Source: Commensalibacter melissae
GTDB taxonomy: Bacteria; Pseudomonadota; Alphaproteobacteria; Acetobacterales; Acetobacteraceae
Length of the DNA stretch: 64,000 bases
Assembly (NCBI RefSeq): GCF_003691365.1
Contig: NZ_CP033087.1
Coordinates: 1,564,501 to 1,628,500, forward strand
Reading direction: 5' to 3'
This document shows, one piece after another, positions 10,334-19,761 of the stretch; position 1 is the stretch's first letter, and each line of letters starts with the position of its first letter. Made by a program: the position numbers and the translations under genes. Below the pieces are notes generated by a model that had not been told where the DNA came from, searched no databases, and was given only the letters and a program-made list of their open reading frames with translations.

Positions 10334-10390
10334 ATGACAAAAAAGTCATCTTTTTTAGAAAAGAAAAAGTTGCCAATTGATTACTTTTAA
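10334..10390 (+). other. possible 18-codon leader ORF upstream of the secreted protein gene
   Basis: An ATG at 10334 preceded by AAGGGAAATAAT opens an 18-codon lysine-rich frame (MTKKSSFLEKKKLPIDYF) that stops 41 bp before the ATG of the secreted protein gene. The ribosome binding site is better than that of the downstream gene. It may be a translated leader or chance; there is no hairpin pair that would clearly make it an attenuator. Confidence 0.25.
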
Positions 10391-10431
10391 AAATAGATTA
10401 TTTTTATATATTAAGTAAGAATTTAAAAATA

Positions 10432-10890
10432 ATGGCATATAACAAAATGAAATCTGTTTCTCATTTTCGAACCGGTCTGATTTTAACCATTTGTTTATTG
10501 ACAGGCATCATTCCTATGGTTGTTCAGGCTCAAATTTCTGGTGCAGTTTCAAATAATACGAAAAACCAGGCTCCAAATCCATTACCTCCGCCCCCTTCAA
10601 GACCTGGCATGTCAGAATATAAACCTGTCAGCTATGATAATTCAATGACAACCACACAGTCGGATTCCATAACTTCTCAAAAAGGTGAGGGATTGCCAGG
10701 GTCCACACCAAGCCAATCGCCTGTCAGACCCTATAACGGTCCTTCAGTCAATATTCCCGGGACAGGAATTCGGGCGTATTTTAACGCACCTGTACAACCT
10801 CCCTATAATGCAAGCGCATCCTATGATACATTTGCCGGGCAACCAGGAGGCAATCGCAGTGCAATTTTACAACAAAACAAAGTGCGCTAG
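10432..10890 (+). CDS. small secreted Pro/Ser/Asn-rich protein, unknown function
   Basis: 152 residues. The N-terminus is a signal peptide: basic start, hydrophobic core GLILTICLLTGIIPMVV and a cleavage site after VQA (about residue 34). The mature part is low complexity and rich in Pro, Ser, Asn, Gln and Gly (for example NPLPPPPSRPGMSEYKP) with several Tyr residues and no cysteine, so it is probably largely disordered. An ATG five codons in (10447) is an alternative start and gives a more typical signal peptide. No family is recognised. It ends four bases before the end of the convergent rnhA. Confidence 0.65.
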   Translation: MAYNKMKSVSHFRTGLILTICLLTGIIPMVVQAQISGAVSNNTKNQAPNPLPPPPSRPGMSEYKPVSYDNSMTTTQSDSITSQKGEGLPGSTPSQSPVRPYNGPSVNIPGTGIRAYFNAPVQPPYNASASYDTFAGQPGGNRSAILQQNKVR

Positions 10891-10894
10891 CTAG

Positions 10895-11365
10895 TTAACC
10901 TGTTTCTGTTATTTTTTTTCTGGCTGACGTGGCCAACTGATCAACCCGTTCATTTTCAGGACATCCATTATGTCCTTTTACCCAATGCCATTGAATTTGA
11001 TGCCTGGCAGCAGCACTTTCCAATCGCTGCCATAAATCAGTATTCGCAACCGGTTTTTTCCCCGCTGTTTTCCAGCCATTTTTTTTCCAGCCTTCAAACC
11101 ATTCAGTAATTCCACGGCGGACATATTGACTATCCGTATACAAATCCACATGGCAAGAACGGGTCAATGTCTCCAAAGCCACAGCAGCGGCAGTCAGTTC
11201 CATACGATTATTTGTCGTTTCCATTTCCCCACCACTTAACTCACGTTCAATTCCCTTGAAGCGTAATAACACTCCCCATCCGCCAGGACCTGGATTGGGA
11301 CTGCACCCTCCATCTGTCCAGATTTCAACAAAACCTTTTTGAAAATTGCTTCGATCAAAATTCAT
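10895..11365 (-). CDS. rnhA: ribonuclease HI
   Basis: 156 residues from the ATG at 11365. The enzyme cleaves RNA in RNA-DNA hybrids during replication. The four acidic catalytic residues are visible in order: Asp in [16 protein letters not shown], Glu in [13 protein letters not shown], Asp in [15 protein letters not shown] and Asp in [12 protein letters not shown] three codons upstream extends the frame but the ATG is the natural start; it sits inside the last codons of thrB, giving an 11-base overlap and implying translational coupling in the ispH-thrB-rnhA unit. Confidence 0.95.
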   Translation of the reverse strand: MNFDRSNFQKGFVEIWTDGGCSPNPGPGGWGVLLRFKGIERELSGGEMETTNNRMELTAAAVALETLTRSCHVDLYTDSQYVRRGITEWFEGWKKNGWKTAGKKPVANTDLWQRLESAAARHQIQWHWVKGHNGCPENERVDQLATSARKKITETG

Positions 11366-12311
11366 ATGTTTCAACTTTGTTAAGTTGATGATATCTTAGC
11401 CTGTATAAATAAGGTTGCGGATCTTTAGGAGTAACCAAAGCTGTTGAAGGCGTATAAACCAGATCATGTAGGCGCGTCAGTAAAAAGCGCAATGCCGCCC
11501 CCATTTTAAAAATGGGTAACAACAATCTTTCTTTCTCAGTCAGAATACGAACAGACTGATAACCTGCAACCAAAGCCCTTGCCCGTTTGACAAGATACTC
11601 ACCCGTTTCTTTAAAACACCATGCATTTAAAGCAATTGCCAGATCATAAGCCAGGAAATCAGTACAGGCAAAATAAAAATCTATAAATCCACTTAGACGA
11701 TTATCTTGAAAAAAAACATTATCAGGAAATAAATCTGCATGTATCTGACCCACTGGCAAACCCTCTTGTCGGGTAGGCCAGGATTGAATGATTTTTCTTA
11801 GAACAGGATCAATTTCCCTTATTAAATCATCATGCCCGTGATTAACCGATTTTTCAAGTAACACATTCCAGCTGTCCGACCCCACATGATTTTTTTTATT
11901 CCGCTTGAATTCCAGACCAACCTGATGCATCCGAGCCATCGAGACGCCCAAGGCAAAACAGTGTTCCGGCAAAATTTCCGAAACTTCTTTTCCATCCAAA
12001 AAAGTAAAAATTGCTGCCGGACGTTCATTCAGCTCAATCAGGCATTCACCCTCTTTTGTTCTGACAGGTAAGGGGCAACGGATATGATGTTGCGCAAAAA
12101 ACTGCATCAAATCCATATACCATGGAAGTTCTTCTCTTTTTATACGTTTTTCATAAAGGGTAAGAATATATTTCCCCTGGGTGGTATCAAGAAGAAAATT
12201 GCTATTCTCGACCCCCTGGGCAATACCCTTTAACCGAACAAGTTGACCGATAGGATAATTTTGAAGACAAGATGATACTTGTTGTTCAGAAACATTTGTA
12301 TAAACAGCCAT
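11355..12311 (-). CDS. thrB: homoserine kinase (aminoglycoside-phosphotransferase-like type)
   Basis: 318 residues. It phosphorylates L-homoserine to O-phosphohomoserine for threonine synthesis. This is the APH-fold ThrB found in alphaproteobacteria and pseudomonads, not the GHMP-kinase form of E. coli. The catalytic loop [14 protein letters not shown] (His-x-Asp...Asn, about residues 185-198) and metal-binding [11 protein letters not shown] are present, as is the N-terminal phrase [17 protein letters not shown]. It starts 24 bp after ispH and overlaps rnhA by 11 bases; the gene order is a common alphaproteobacterial arrangement. Confidence 0.93.
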   Translation of the reverse strand: MAVYTNVSEQQVSSCLQNYPIGQLVRLKGIAQGVENSNFLLDTTQGKYILTLYEKRIKREELPWYMDLMQFFAQHHIRCPLPVRTKEGECLIELNERPAAIFTFLDGKEVSEILPEHCFALGVSMARMHQVGLEFKRNKKNHVGSDSWNVLLEKSVNHGHDDLIREIDPVLRKIIQSWPTRQEGLPVGQIHADLFPDNVFFQDNRLSGFIDFYFACTDFLAYDLAIALNAWCFKETGEYLVKRARALVAGYQSVRILTEKERLLLPIFKMGAALRFLLTRLHDLVYTPSTALVTPKDPQPYLYRLRYHQLNKVETYEF

Positions 12312-12335
12312 GTATTAACTCTATGTTTCTCTATT

Positions 12336-13319
12336 TTATCCTAGGGGAGCTGGCAGACTGAATGTAACATGTTCCTCTTTGACAATCCGTTCTTCGATAT
12401 CGAGCGTAAAATGTTTGGACAAGGCTTCAAGTATTTCTTGCACAAGGGATTCAGGTGCAGAGGCTCCTGCCGTGATCCCCAATACATTCACGCCTTCCAG
12501 ATCTTTCCAATCCATGTTTTCCAGTTTCGGTATCAAAATTGCCCGTGGCGCTCCCGAACGTTCAGCAACCTCACGCAACCGTTGTGAATTGGAAGAGTTT
12601 GGAGAACCGATCACGAACATCAAATCACACTCTGCCGCAATTCTTTTTACGGCTTCCTGTCTATTTGTAGTTGCATAACATATATCCTCACGCTTTGGCC
12701 CCTCGATCTTGGGAAATCGTTGCCTTAAAATGGCAACAATTTCTGCGGTATCATCCACAGAAAGCGTAGTTTGTGTTATAAATGCCAAACGATCTGGATT
12801 TTCAGGTTGTACAGTACGGGCTTCCTCTGCATCCTTAATAAGGGTTACCGCACCTGGTGGCAGTTGCCCCATCGTTCCAACAACTTCGGGATGACCTGCA
12901 TGACCAATCATCAAGATATGACGGCTTTCTTCACCGCCATTGGCAAAATGCCGTTCCGCCTCTCTGTGAACCTTGGAAACCAAGGGACATGTAGCATCAA
13001 GATATAACAGGTTACGTCTTTGGGCTTCTAGGGGCACAGTTTTAGGAACACCATGCGCTGAAAAAACCACATGTGCATCTGCTGGAACCTCATCCAGTTC
13101 CTCCACAAAAATAGCCCCCTTTTTTTCTAAATTTTCAACAACTGTCCGATTATGAACGATTTCGTGACGAACGTATACCGGTGCCCCGTACCGTCGCAAA
13201 GCTTCTTCTACAACACGAATAGCTCGATCAACCCCGGCACAAAACCCACGAGGGCCAGCCAATAATACTTTTAACGCACGAGTTTGATTTTCTGAATTCT
13301 TTAAATGTTGGTCAGACAT
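12336..13319 (-). CDS. ispH: 4-hydroxy-3-methylbut-2-enyl diphosphate reductase
   Basis: 327 residues. It catalyses the last step of the MEP isoprenoid pathway, reducing HMBPP to IPP and DMAPP with a [4Fe-4S] cluster. The three cluster cysteines occur in [25 protein letters not shown] and [15 protein letters not shown]. The Ser-x-Asn substrate motif appears as [12 protein letters not shown]. It leads the minus-strand unit with thrB and rnhA. The products feed the polyprenyl diphosphate synthase encoded at 20.6-21.6 kb and, through undecaprenyl phosphate, the cell wall cluster. Confidence 0.96.
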   Translation of the reverse strand: MSDQHLKNSENQTRALKVLLAGPRGFCAGVDRAIRVVEEALRRYGAPVYVRHEIVHNRTVVENLEKKGAIFVEELDEVPADAHVVFSAHGVPKTVPLEAQRRNLLYLDATCPLVSKVHREAERHFANGGEESRHILMIGHAGHPEVVGTMGQLPPGAVTLIKDAEEARTVQPENPDRLAFITQTTLSVDDTAEIVAILRQRFPKIEGPKREDICYATTNRQEAVKRIAAECDLMFVIGSPNSSNSQRLREVAERSGAPRAILIPKLENMDWKDLEGVNVLGITAGASAPESLVQEILEALSKHFTLDIEERIVKEEHVTFSLPAPLG

Positions 13320-13505
13320 AATTTTTCCAAGTTATTAAAAATCTATAAACTTTATATTTGGATTTTATCAGGTAAACAAGCTGTTATTAAACATCAGAAC
13401 TTAAAATTAATTATAAAGAATATATTTCACATTAAAACAATTTGTTTTATGGTATATATTTTATTATTTATTAACAACCTCTTCTCTATAAATGGCAGGA
13501 AAGCG

Positions 13506-14123
13506 ATGATCCTTTCAAGTGTTTTGACAAAAAAGACGATAAAAACACCTCTCGCCTTTTTACCCTTCACATTTTTTCTGTGGGGATGTGCAGAAAAAGT
13601 AACATATGATTTTCCTCCTGCCTGTCCCAAAGTTAGTATTCTTCCTGCAGCATCAGATTATTTTGTTTTTGAAAATAATCAGGATAGTCTCCCTCATCTT
13701 ATAACTAAAGCCAGCATCATAGAAATATCAGGCAATTGTAATGATGATCCAAAGAACGAAAAAAATAAAGAACGAAGAAAGAGAAATTTAAGCTATCAAG
13801 ACTACATTGATACACAACTGAGTGTGACCCTTCAGATTCAGCGAGGACCAGCAGCCCAGACTCATTCCTTCAAAATCCCATATTTCATTGCAACCATTCA
13901 TAATAGAAAAGTCGTTGATAAACAGGAAATGATTGCGGAAGTTAGTTTCCCCAATAATATTGATCAAGTGAAGCTTGAATCCAAAAAATTGATGTTCAAA
14001 GTTCCCGCCACAACTGCCCGTACCCCTGATGGATATGAACTTACTGTTGGCTTTCAACTATCTCCAAACCAGCTTGAATATAATCGTCACCATTTTGGAT
14101 CTGTTCAATATAATTCCTATTAA
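13506..14123 (+). CDS. putative lipoprotein, unknown function
   Basis: 205 residues from the ATG at 13506, chosen because AGGAAAGC precedes it at good spacing and because it places a signal sequence at the N-terminus. A longer open frame reaches back to 13305 but would overlap ispH and has no ribosome binding site. The signal segment PLAFLPFTFFLWGC ends in a lipobox-like LWGC, so the protein is probably a lipoprotein anchored by that cysteine. The mature part has a charged linker (KNEKNKERRKRNLSYQDY) and a beta-rich C-terminal half. No family is recognised. It is convergent with aarC. Confidence 0.7.
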   Translation: MILSSVLTKKTIKTPLAFLPFTFFLWGCAEKVTYDFPPACPKVSILPAASDYFVFENNQDSLPHLITKASIIEISGNCNDDPKNEKNKERRKRNLSYQDYIDTQLSVTLQIQRGPAAQTHSFKIPYFIATIHNRKVVDKQEMIAEVSFPNNIDQVKLESKKLMFKVPATTARTPDGYELTVGFQLSPNQLEYNRHHFGSVQYNSY

Positions 14124-14135
14124 ACTATCCATTAT

Positions 14136-14167
14136 AATTTGCTTAAAAAATCTAATTTAAGCAAATT
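14136..14167. terminator. hairpin between convergent lipoprotein gene and aarC
   Basis: A perfect 12-bp inverted repeat (AATTTGCTTAAA and its complement, 8-nt loop) lies in the gap between two convergent genes. There is no clear T-run after either arm, so it may be a weak bidirectional terminator. Confidence 0.45.
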
Positions 14168-14184
14168 AACAATTGCATGAAAAA

Positions 14185-15696
14185 TCAGGGGATCATTGTA
14201 CCTGTATCGATGTACCGTTCATGCCATGACAGGGCTTCCTTAAGCAAAATAGGAGTATGAGCCATATTATTTTTTAGAGCCATTTGATAATATTCCCTCA
14301 ATAGAGGTCTAAAAGTGGGATGCGTACAATTTTCAATAACAAGTTTTGCCCTTTGACGCGGTGACAGTCCCCGTAAATCTGCCAATCCCTGCTCGGTTAC
14401 AATAACCTGAACATCCTGATAAATATGATCCACATGAGACACCATCGGAACAATTGAGGAAATCTTTCCTCCTTTGGCCAAGGATGGAGTCATGAAAATC
14501 GATACATAGGCGTTTCTTGCATAATCCCCAGATCCACCAATTCCATTCATCATTCTTGAACCCATAATATGGGTGGAATTGACATTGCCGAAAATATCCG
14601 CTTCGATGGCGCCGTTCATGGAAATGCATCCTAACCGGCGAATAACACCAACATGATTACTGATTTCAGAAGGCCTTAAAATGATTTTGTCACGGAAAAA
14701 ATCAGTGTTATCGTTAAAATACTCTGCTTTTTCAGGACTCAGAGAAAAGGATGTCGCCGAAGCAACCTTCATTTTCCCAGTTTCAAGCATATTCAACATA
14801 CCGTCCTGAATCACCTCCGTAAATGCGGTCAGATTGTCAAAATCCCCTTCGCCCAAAGCCTCCATAACCGCATTGGCAACATTGCCAACCCCGGATTGTA
14901 ACGGAAAAAGTTGAGGCGGCACTTTACCTCTTTTCACTTCATACCTGAAAAATTCCATTAAATGTCCAGCAATCAATTTTGCGTTTTCATCACTGGGACT
15001 AAAAGGGGCATTTCGATCTGGAGCGTTCGTTTCCACAACAGCCATCACTTTATTCAGATCAACAGTCATATATGGTTGACCTATACGATCACAAGGGGAG
15101 GACAATGGAATAATTTGATGTGGAAAAGAGGTTGAAACCTCCCATGCATCATGCATACCCTCCAGACCTGCACTTTGCCATTGATTGACTTCAAGGATAA
15201 TTTTTTTTGCACTATTCAACCAAAGCTGATTGTTGGCCAGAGCCGAAGAGGCAACCAACCGACCATCTTCGCAAATACGTACGACCTCGATAATGGCGAC
15301 ATCCATTTCACCCAAAACACCTGTACGATATAAGGGGGCAACCTGTCCCAAATGCATATCAAGATAATCAGTATCCCCACTATTGATCCGTTTACGCATA
15401 ATTGGATCAGTATTAAACGCGGAACGATAAGAAACTCCGTTAACCTCCGCCAATGCACCATCAAGTTCTGGCCCTGTTGACGCTCCAGTTATCAGTTTGA
15501 CTTTAAATTCCTTACCTAACGCATGAGCTTCCTTAATTCTATTAGCCAAAGCCTGAGGAACTGCCTTCGGATATCCTGACCCCGTAAATCCACTTGTACC
15601 TATCAAATCACCCGCATGAATAAATTGCGCGGCCTCTTCAGCCGAGCAGACTTTTCGTTTTAATCCCTGATGTTGAATACGATTATTTTGAGACAT
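14185..15696 (-). CDS. aarC: succinyl-CoA:acetate CoA-transferase (AarC type)
   Basis: 503 residues, against about 505 for Acetobacter aceti AarC. It moves CoA from succinyl-CoA to acetate, replacing succinyl-CoA synthetase in the acetic acid bacterial TCA cycle and detoxifying acetate. The catalytic glutamate is visible as E294 in AFTEVIQDGMLNML, the same number as the residue known in AarC. The glycine-rich CoA site occurs in MNGIGGSGDYARNAY, and GTSGFTGSGYPK lies near the N-terminus. The start has AAGGATTAGTC immediately upstream. The gene lies about 1.4 kb from the citrate synthase gene, and both genes are tied to acetate resistance in Acetobacter. An acetyl-CoA hydrolase reading of the family is less likely. 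Confidence 0.9.
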   Translation of the reverse strand: MSQNNRIQHQGLKRKVCSAEEAAQFIHAGDLIGTSGFTGSGYPKAVPQALANRIKEAHALGKEFKVKLITGASTGPELDGALAEVNGVSYRSAFNTDPIMRKRINSGDTDYLDMHLGQVAPLYRTGVLGEMDVAIIEVVRICEDGRLVASSALANNQLWLNSAKKIILEVNQWQSAGLEGMHDAWEVSTSFPHQIIPLSSPCDRIGQPYMTVDLNKVMAVVETNAPDRNAPFSPSDENAKLIAGHLMEFFRYEVKRGKVPPQLFPLQSGVGNVANAVMEALGEGDFDNLTAFTEVIQDGMLNMLETGKMKVASATSFSLSPEKAEYFNDNTDFFRDKIILRPSEISNHVGVIRRLGCISMNGAIEADIFGNVNSTHIMGSRMMNGIGGSGDYARNAYVSIFMTPSLAKGGKISSIVPMVSHVDHIYQDVQVIVTEQGLADLRGLSPRQRAKLVIENCTHPTFRPLLREYYQMALKNNMAHTPILLKEALSWHERYIDTGTMIP

Positions 15697-15849
15697 GACT
15701 AATCCTTTAAAAATCTTAACTTAAATAAAACTATATATTTTTTTTTCTTTTAATTAAGATCATAAAGTTCAATTCTCCCAACAAAAAAAAGTGAGATATT
15801 CAATAAAAAAAACATTTTTGCAATATATAGATGCAAAATAAAAAACTTT

Positions 15850-16563
15850 ATGGTTTATACTATAGCAATGTTTGCCACATTATCCACTCGTTTCAAAAAT
15901 TTCAGAATTATCGGGGATGTCCATGGTGATATTAACGGTTTTCGACATGCTGTTGAAACAGATCACTTCATCATTCAACTGGGGGACTTGGTCGATTACG
16001 GACCGGATAGTGGTGCTGTAATGGCGTTAATGTTACAGGTTCAGGATGAAAAAAGAGGAATTTTCTTGATTGGCAATCATGACCGAAAACTGGGATTGTT
16101 TCTCAAGGGATTCAGGGTAAGAAAAGATAATATCCTGACCAGAACCCTTGATCAAATCAACCAACATCCTGATAAAAAACTAACCGATAAAATCTTGCAA
16201 GCTTTGGAAAAAGCTCCTGCCTGGTTAATTTTTAAGAATTTTATTTTTGTTCATGGCGGATTTCATACCAGAATGCTGGTTGAACCCCCGCCAGCCAATC
16301 CATTGACACCGATAAATGCCTTGTTATCCCGCACATTGTATGGGGAAACAACCAATAAAACCCTTGCAAATGGTTATCCGGTCCGCAGACTAAACTGGGT
16401 TAATCATATTCCATCAGGTTATACCCTATATTGCGGACATGATTGCAGATCCACGGACGGACGTCCCTGGATCCGCAAAGGATATGCCGGAGGGACAGCC
16501 GTTTTTATGGATACTGGAGCGGGTAAAGGCGGTCATTTATCGTGGATCGATATTCCAATTTAA
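15850..16563 (+). CDS. metallophosphoesterase (calcineurin-like, PrpE/ApaH-like)
   Basis: 237 residues. The dinuclear metal signature is complete: GDVHGD (about residues 22-27), GDLVDYGPDS and GNHDRK, followed by a histidine-containing FVHGGFH and the late YCGHD. This is the PPP-type phosphatase arrangement seen in diadenosine tetraphosphatase and protein phosphatases; the true substrate cannot be read from sequence. ATGs at 15850 and 15868 are both possible starts and neither has a strong ribosome binding site. It is followed 48 bp later by the chorismate mutase gene on the same strand. Confidence 0.82.
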   Translation: MVYTIAMFATLSTRFKNFRIIGDVHGDINGFRHAVETDHFIIQLGDLVDYGPDSGAVMALMLQVQDEKRGIFLIGNHDRKLGLFLKGFRVRKDNILTRTLDQINQHPDKKLTDKILQALEKAPAWLIFKNFIFVHGGFHTRMLVEPPPANPLTPINALLSRTLYGETTNKTLANGYPVRRLNWVNHIPSGYTLYCGHDCRSTDGRPWIRKGYAGGTAVFMDTGAGKGGHLSWIDIPI

Positions 16564-16611
16564 TTCAAATTAAAAATTATTATCCAAAATTTATGTAAAA
16601 AGGTAGATGGT

Positions 16612-16941
16612 ATGATTAAACAACAACCACTTTCCCCAGAAAAAGCTAAACAAGAATTATTAAAGTTACGCCAAAGCATTGATAATATTGATAATGCGTT
16701 AATCCATATTCTGGCTGAACGATTTTGTTTGACCCAAAAAGTGGGTGAATTGAAAGCAACCTATCAGTTACCCCCCTCTGATCCTCAAAGAGAATCTGAA
16801 CAAATTGCACGATTGAGAGAAATGGCCAAATCCGCCCATCTGGATCCCAATTTCGCCGAAAAATTTCTTCATTTCATCATTACGGAAGTTATTCAACATC
16901 ATAAAGCAATTGCCAAACAAAAAATTGATAAGAAAAATTAA
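16612..16941 (+). CDS. chorismate mutase (AroQ type)
   Basis: 109 residues, the length of a free-standing AroQ-class mutase. It converts chorismate to prephenate for phenylalanine and tyrosine synthesis. The helical pattern is typical: LRQSIDNIDNALIHILAERF (residues about 20-39), then QKVGELKATYQLPPSDPQRE and a C-terminal helix FLHFIITEVIQHHKAIA. Arg, Lys and Glu residues expected in the active site are present. AGG about 9 nt upstream supports the start. No other aromatic pathway genes are near. Confidence 0.88.
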   Translation: MIKQQPLSPEKAKQELLKLRQSIDNIDNALIHILAERFCLTQKVGELKATYQLPPSDPQRESEQIARLREMAKSAHLDPNFAEKFLHFIITEVIQHHKAIAKQKIDKKN

Positions 16942-17039
16942 ATCATCTCTTATTTTTTATTTTTGGTTGTGCATGCAATTCTTTATATTAAGACTCAGCA
17001 AAACAATTTTAAATATAATTTATTTAAATGCCAAGCTCT

Positions 17040-17063
17040 CAGAGACGTGAAAAAACTTCTCTG
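17040..17063 (+). other. hairpin in the leader of gltA
   Basis: CAGAGA and TCTCTG flank a 12-nt A-rich loop about 85 bp before the chosen gltA start. It could be part of a leader structure; I cannot match it to a known riboswitch. Confidence 0.25.
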
Positions 17064-17146
17064 TGTATTCTGGTATGGTGAAGATTGAGCATTTTTATGC
17101 ATTAAATTTAAAGACATTGTTAAATCACAATAAGGTTGAATATAGT

Positions 17147-18466
17147 ATGAAACAGTCAGACACGGAAGCTATGTCTTTCTCACCTCCTCAAGATGACGGA
17201 ACCGTTTCCATTACTTTTCAGGGGAAAACAGCTACATTACCAGTTCTATCAGGGGCAAGCGGAAATAGTGTCGTTGATATTCGCAGTTTAACCAAAGAAT
17301 TGGGCTTATTTACCTTTGATCCTGGATTGGGCAGCACTGCCGCTTGTGAAAGCAAGATCACATTCATTGATGGTGAAAAAGGTATCCTTTTATATCGCGG
17401 GTATCCAATCGAACAGCTTGCTGCAAAATCAAGTTTCGCAGAGGTGGCATATCTTCTTTTGTACGGAGAACTTCCATCCAAAGAAGAGCACGAGGATTTT
17501 AAAGAACGGTTACTTAATCATTCTCTTCTTCATGAGCAAATTCGAAATTTCTTTAACGGCTATCGTCGCGATGCACATCCAATGGCCATGTTATGTGGAA
17601 CAGTTGGTGGGTTATCAGCCTTCTATCCCGAAGGCATTGACATATCTAACGAAGAAAGTCGTGATCTTTCCGCTGTTCGTCTGATTGCAAAAATGCCCAC
17701 TCTTGCGGCATGGGCATACAAATATTCCCGAGGGGAACCTTTTGTCTATCCAAGAGCGGATTATTCATATTCAGAAAATTTTATTAACATGCTGTTTGCC
17801 CGTGCGGATAGACCCTATAAGGTCAATCCAATCCTCAGCAATGCATTGGACCGTATTTTGATTTTACATGCTGATCATGAACAAAATGCCTCAACATCCA
17901 CAGTACGATTGACAGGATCAACAGGATCACATCCGTTTGCCTGTGTTGCCGCAGGTATTGCCGCTCTTTGGGGACCCGCGCATGGTGGTGCAAATGAAGC
18001 GGTTTTACAAATGCTTGGAAAAATAGGCTCAAAAGAAAACATCCCTGATTTTATTGCAAAGGTGAAGGATAAAAACAGTAATGTCAGGTTAATGGGATTT
18101 GGGCATCGCGTTTACAAAAATTTCGATCCACGGGCAAAAATCATGCAACAGACCTGTTATGAAGTCCTTGAGGAATTGGGTATTAAACACGATCCATTAC
18201 TGGAACTCGCTATTGAACTAGAAAAATATGCACTGAATGATGATTATTTCGTTCAACGTAAACTTTATCCGAATGTAGATTTCTACTCTGGAATCATTTT
18301 CAAGGCAATGGGAATACCCAAATCAATGTTTACCGCATTTTTTGCTGTTGCACGCACCGTAGGATGGGTAAGTCAATGGAAAGAGGCCTTTAATGACCCA
18401 TTACGGAGAATTTATCGTCCTCGTCAGCTATATACAGGTTATCAGCGTAGAGACTTAAAAAAATAA
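17147..18466 (+). CDS. gltA: citrate synthase (type II)
   Basis: 439 residues from the ATG at 17147, which has AAGG 12 nt upstream; the frame stays open to a GTG at 17063 but that would add 28 residues unlike the family. It condenses acetyl-CoA and oxaloacetate. Catalytic residues are visible: His in [12 protein letters not shown], His in [13 protein letters not shown] and Asp in YPNVDFYSG. The N-terminal strand-rich domain of type II hexameric enzymes is present ([19 protein letters not shown]). In Acetobacter the equivalent gene is aarA, needed for acetate resistance; here aarC is close by. A strong terminator follows at 18491. Confidence 0.96.
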   Translation: MKQSDTEAMSFSPPQDDGTVSITFQGKTATLPVLSGASGNSVVDIRSLTKELGLFTFDPGLGSTAACESKITFIDGEKGILLYRGYPIEQLAAKSSFAEVAYLLLYGELPSKEEHEDFKERLLNHSLLHEQIRNFFNGYRRDAHPMAMLCGTVGGLSAFYPEGIDISNEESRDLSAVRLIAKMPTLAAWAYKYSRGEPFVYPRADYSYSENFINMLFARADRPYKVNPILSNALDRILILHADHEQNASTSTVRLTGSTGSHPFACVAAGIAALWGPAHGGANEAVLQMLGKIGSKENIPDFIAKVKDKNSNVRLMGFGHRVYKNFDPRAKIMQQTCYEVLEELGIKHDPLLELAIELEKYALNDDYFVQRKLYPNVDFYSGIIFKAMGIPKSMFTAFFAVARTVGWVSQWKEAFNDPLRRIYRPRQLYTGYQRRDLKK

Positions 18467-18490
18467 ACTAACTTAGATAAGAAAACTTTT

Positions 18491-18532
18491 CAGGTAAGGA
18501 AATTCAAATAACAATTTCCTTACCTGGTTTTT
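18491..18532 (+). terminator. Rho-independent terminator of gltA
   Basis: A perfect 14-bp stem (CAGGTAAGGAAATT paired with its complement) with an 8-nt loop is followed by GTTTTT. It lies 24 bp after the gltA stop and is the clearest terminator in the window. Confidence 0.92.
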
Positions 18533-18535
18533 CCT

Positions 18536-18778
18536 CTAGTTGCAATCGCATCCATTGGTTTTGCCATTCTGTTTTTTATCATAAATATGATAGTCAATCC
18601 ATTCAGACACAAGAAGACGAGCCTCATTTACTGAAGATTCCGGATGATAAATTTGATATAAAAGAACGCAGCTCTGAAAAATTTGCATTTCCCCTACACC
18701 AACAGCTTTTAACTCTTGATAGGCAGTAATAACCGATTTTTCACACCGACGATGAATGTGGTCTAATTGAATAGCCAT
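18536..18778 (-). CDS. small protein of unknown function
   Basis: 80 residues from the ATG at 18778; a TTG at 18799 would extend it by seven residues. The sequence is helical and soluble in appearance (HIHRRCEKSVITAYQELKAV, then ARLLVSEWIDYHIYDKKQ) with four cysteines, two of them in the terminal CDCN. No signal peptide or membrane segment. I do not recognise it. It stands alone between gltA and pyrE and shares the gltA terminator region at its 3' end. Confidence 0.55.
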   Translation of the reverse strand: MAIQLDHIHRRCEKSVITAYQELKAVGVGEMQIFQSCVLLYQIYHPESSVNEARLLVSEWIDYHIYDKKQNGKTNGCDCN

Positions 18779-18983
18779 ACTTTTTCTACTTAATACCAAC
18801 GATTTACTTTGACTTTGGTAGTATATCCCAAAATCAGTATCTGTTGATAGAAATATATTATTAATTTGGTTTTTATCAATTTTTTTTATAAAAAAATTTA
18901 ATTACTGCACTTTTTTTCTAAAAAGTATATAAGAAAACCTTATTTACCTGCTTTCTCTACTTTACGAATAAGGCAATCACTCT

Positions 18984-19748
18984 ATGTCACAAACTCATAC
19001 TTCACTTTTTAATAAAAAACAGCCACGTTCACCTCGTGTAACTGAATGGGATCGTGACGCCGCTCTTATTACCGCTCGGCTTCTTTTGGAAATCCAGGCT
19101 GTAAATTTTCGTCCTGATGATCCGTATCTACTTACCGCCGGTTGGAAATCCCCTGTTTATATTGATTGTCGTAAAATTATTTTTTATCCTCGTGCCCGGG
19201 CAAAGATTATTGAATTAGGGGTTGAAAAAATTTATCGTCACGTTGGATATGAATCTTTTGATGCCGTCGTGGGTGGTGAAACAGCTGGAATTCCATTTGC
19301 TGCATGGTTCGCAGACCGAATGATGACTCCAATGGCCTATGTCCGCAAAAAACCTAAAGGATTTGGTAAAAATGCACAGATCGAAGGGGATGTACCTGAA
19401 AATATGCGTACTCTTTTGGTGGAAGACTTAACTACAGATGGTATTTCCAAGGTTGGGTTTGCCAAAGCTTTACGCAAGGCTGGTGCAATTGTTGATCATG
19501 CTTTTGTTGTTTTCTTTTATGGAGTTTTTTCAAGCGCTTATCAGACACTAAACGATATTGGCATCAGTCTGCATTCCCTTTGCACTTGGTGGGATATTTT
19601 AGAAGTCAGTTCAGAATACCCAGCCTTTTCAAACGGAGACACCTCAGAAATCAGACGTTTCCTTGAAGATCCTTGCGCATGGTCTGCCAAGCATGGCGGA
19701 GTCAGCAATGAACAGGAGGCTCTAGCTTATAAACAATCCCGTTTATAA
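18984..19748 (+). CDS. pyrE: orotate phosphoribosyltransferase
   Basis: 254 residues, longer than the 213 of E. coli because of an N-terminal extension. It joins orotate and PRPP to give OMP in pyrimidine synthesis. The PRPP-binding motif is TLLVEDLTTDGISK (about residues 139-152), and the substrate regions YIDCRKIIFYPRARA and VVGGETAGIPFAAW fit the family. AAGG lies 12 nt before the start. murI follows after 13 bp, so the two are likely co-transcribed. Confidence 0.93.
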   Translation: MSQTHTSLFNKKQPRSPRVTEWDRDAALITARLLLEIQAVNFRPDDPYLLTAGWKSPVYIDCRKIIFYPRARAKIIELGVEKIYRHVGYESFDAVVGGETAGIPFAAWFADRMMTPMAYVRKKPKGFGKNAQIEGDVPENMRTLLVEDLTTDGISKVGFAKALRKAGAIVDHAFVVFFYGVFSSAYQTLNDIGISLHSLCTWWDILEVSSEYPAFSNGDTSEIRRFLEDPCAWSAKHGGVSNEQEALAYKQSRL

Positions 19749-19761
19749 TCTTTTATACCCT

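Noticed and set aside
13305-13505. N-terminal extension of the lipoprotein frame
   Set aside because: It would overlap ispH, lacks a ribosome binding site and would bury the lipoprotein signal sequence.
17063-17146. GTG-initiated extension of citrate synthase
   Set aside because: The extra 28 residues are unlike the family, and the ATG at 17147 has an AAGG motif.
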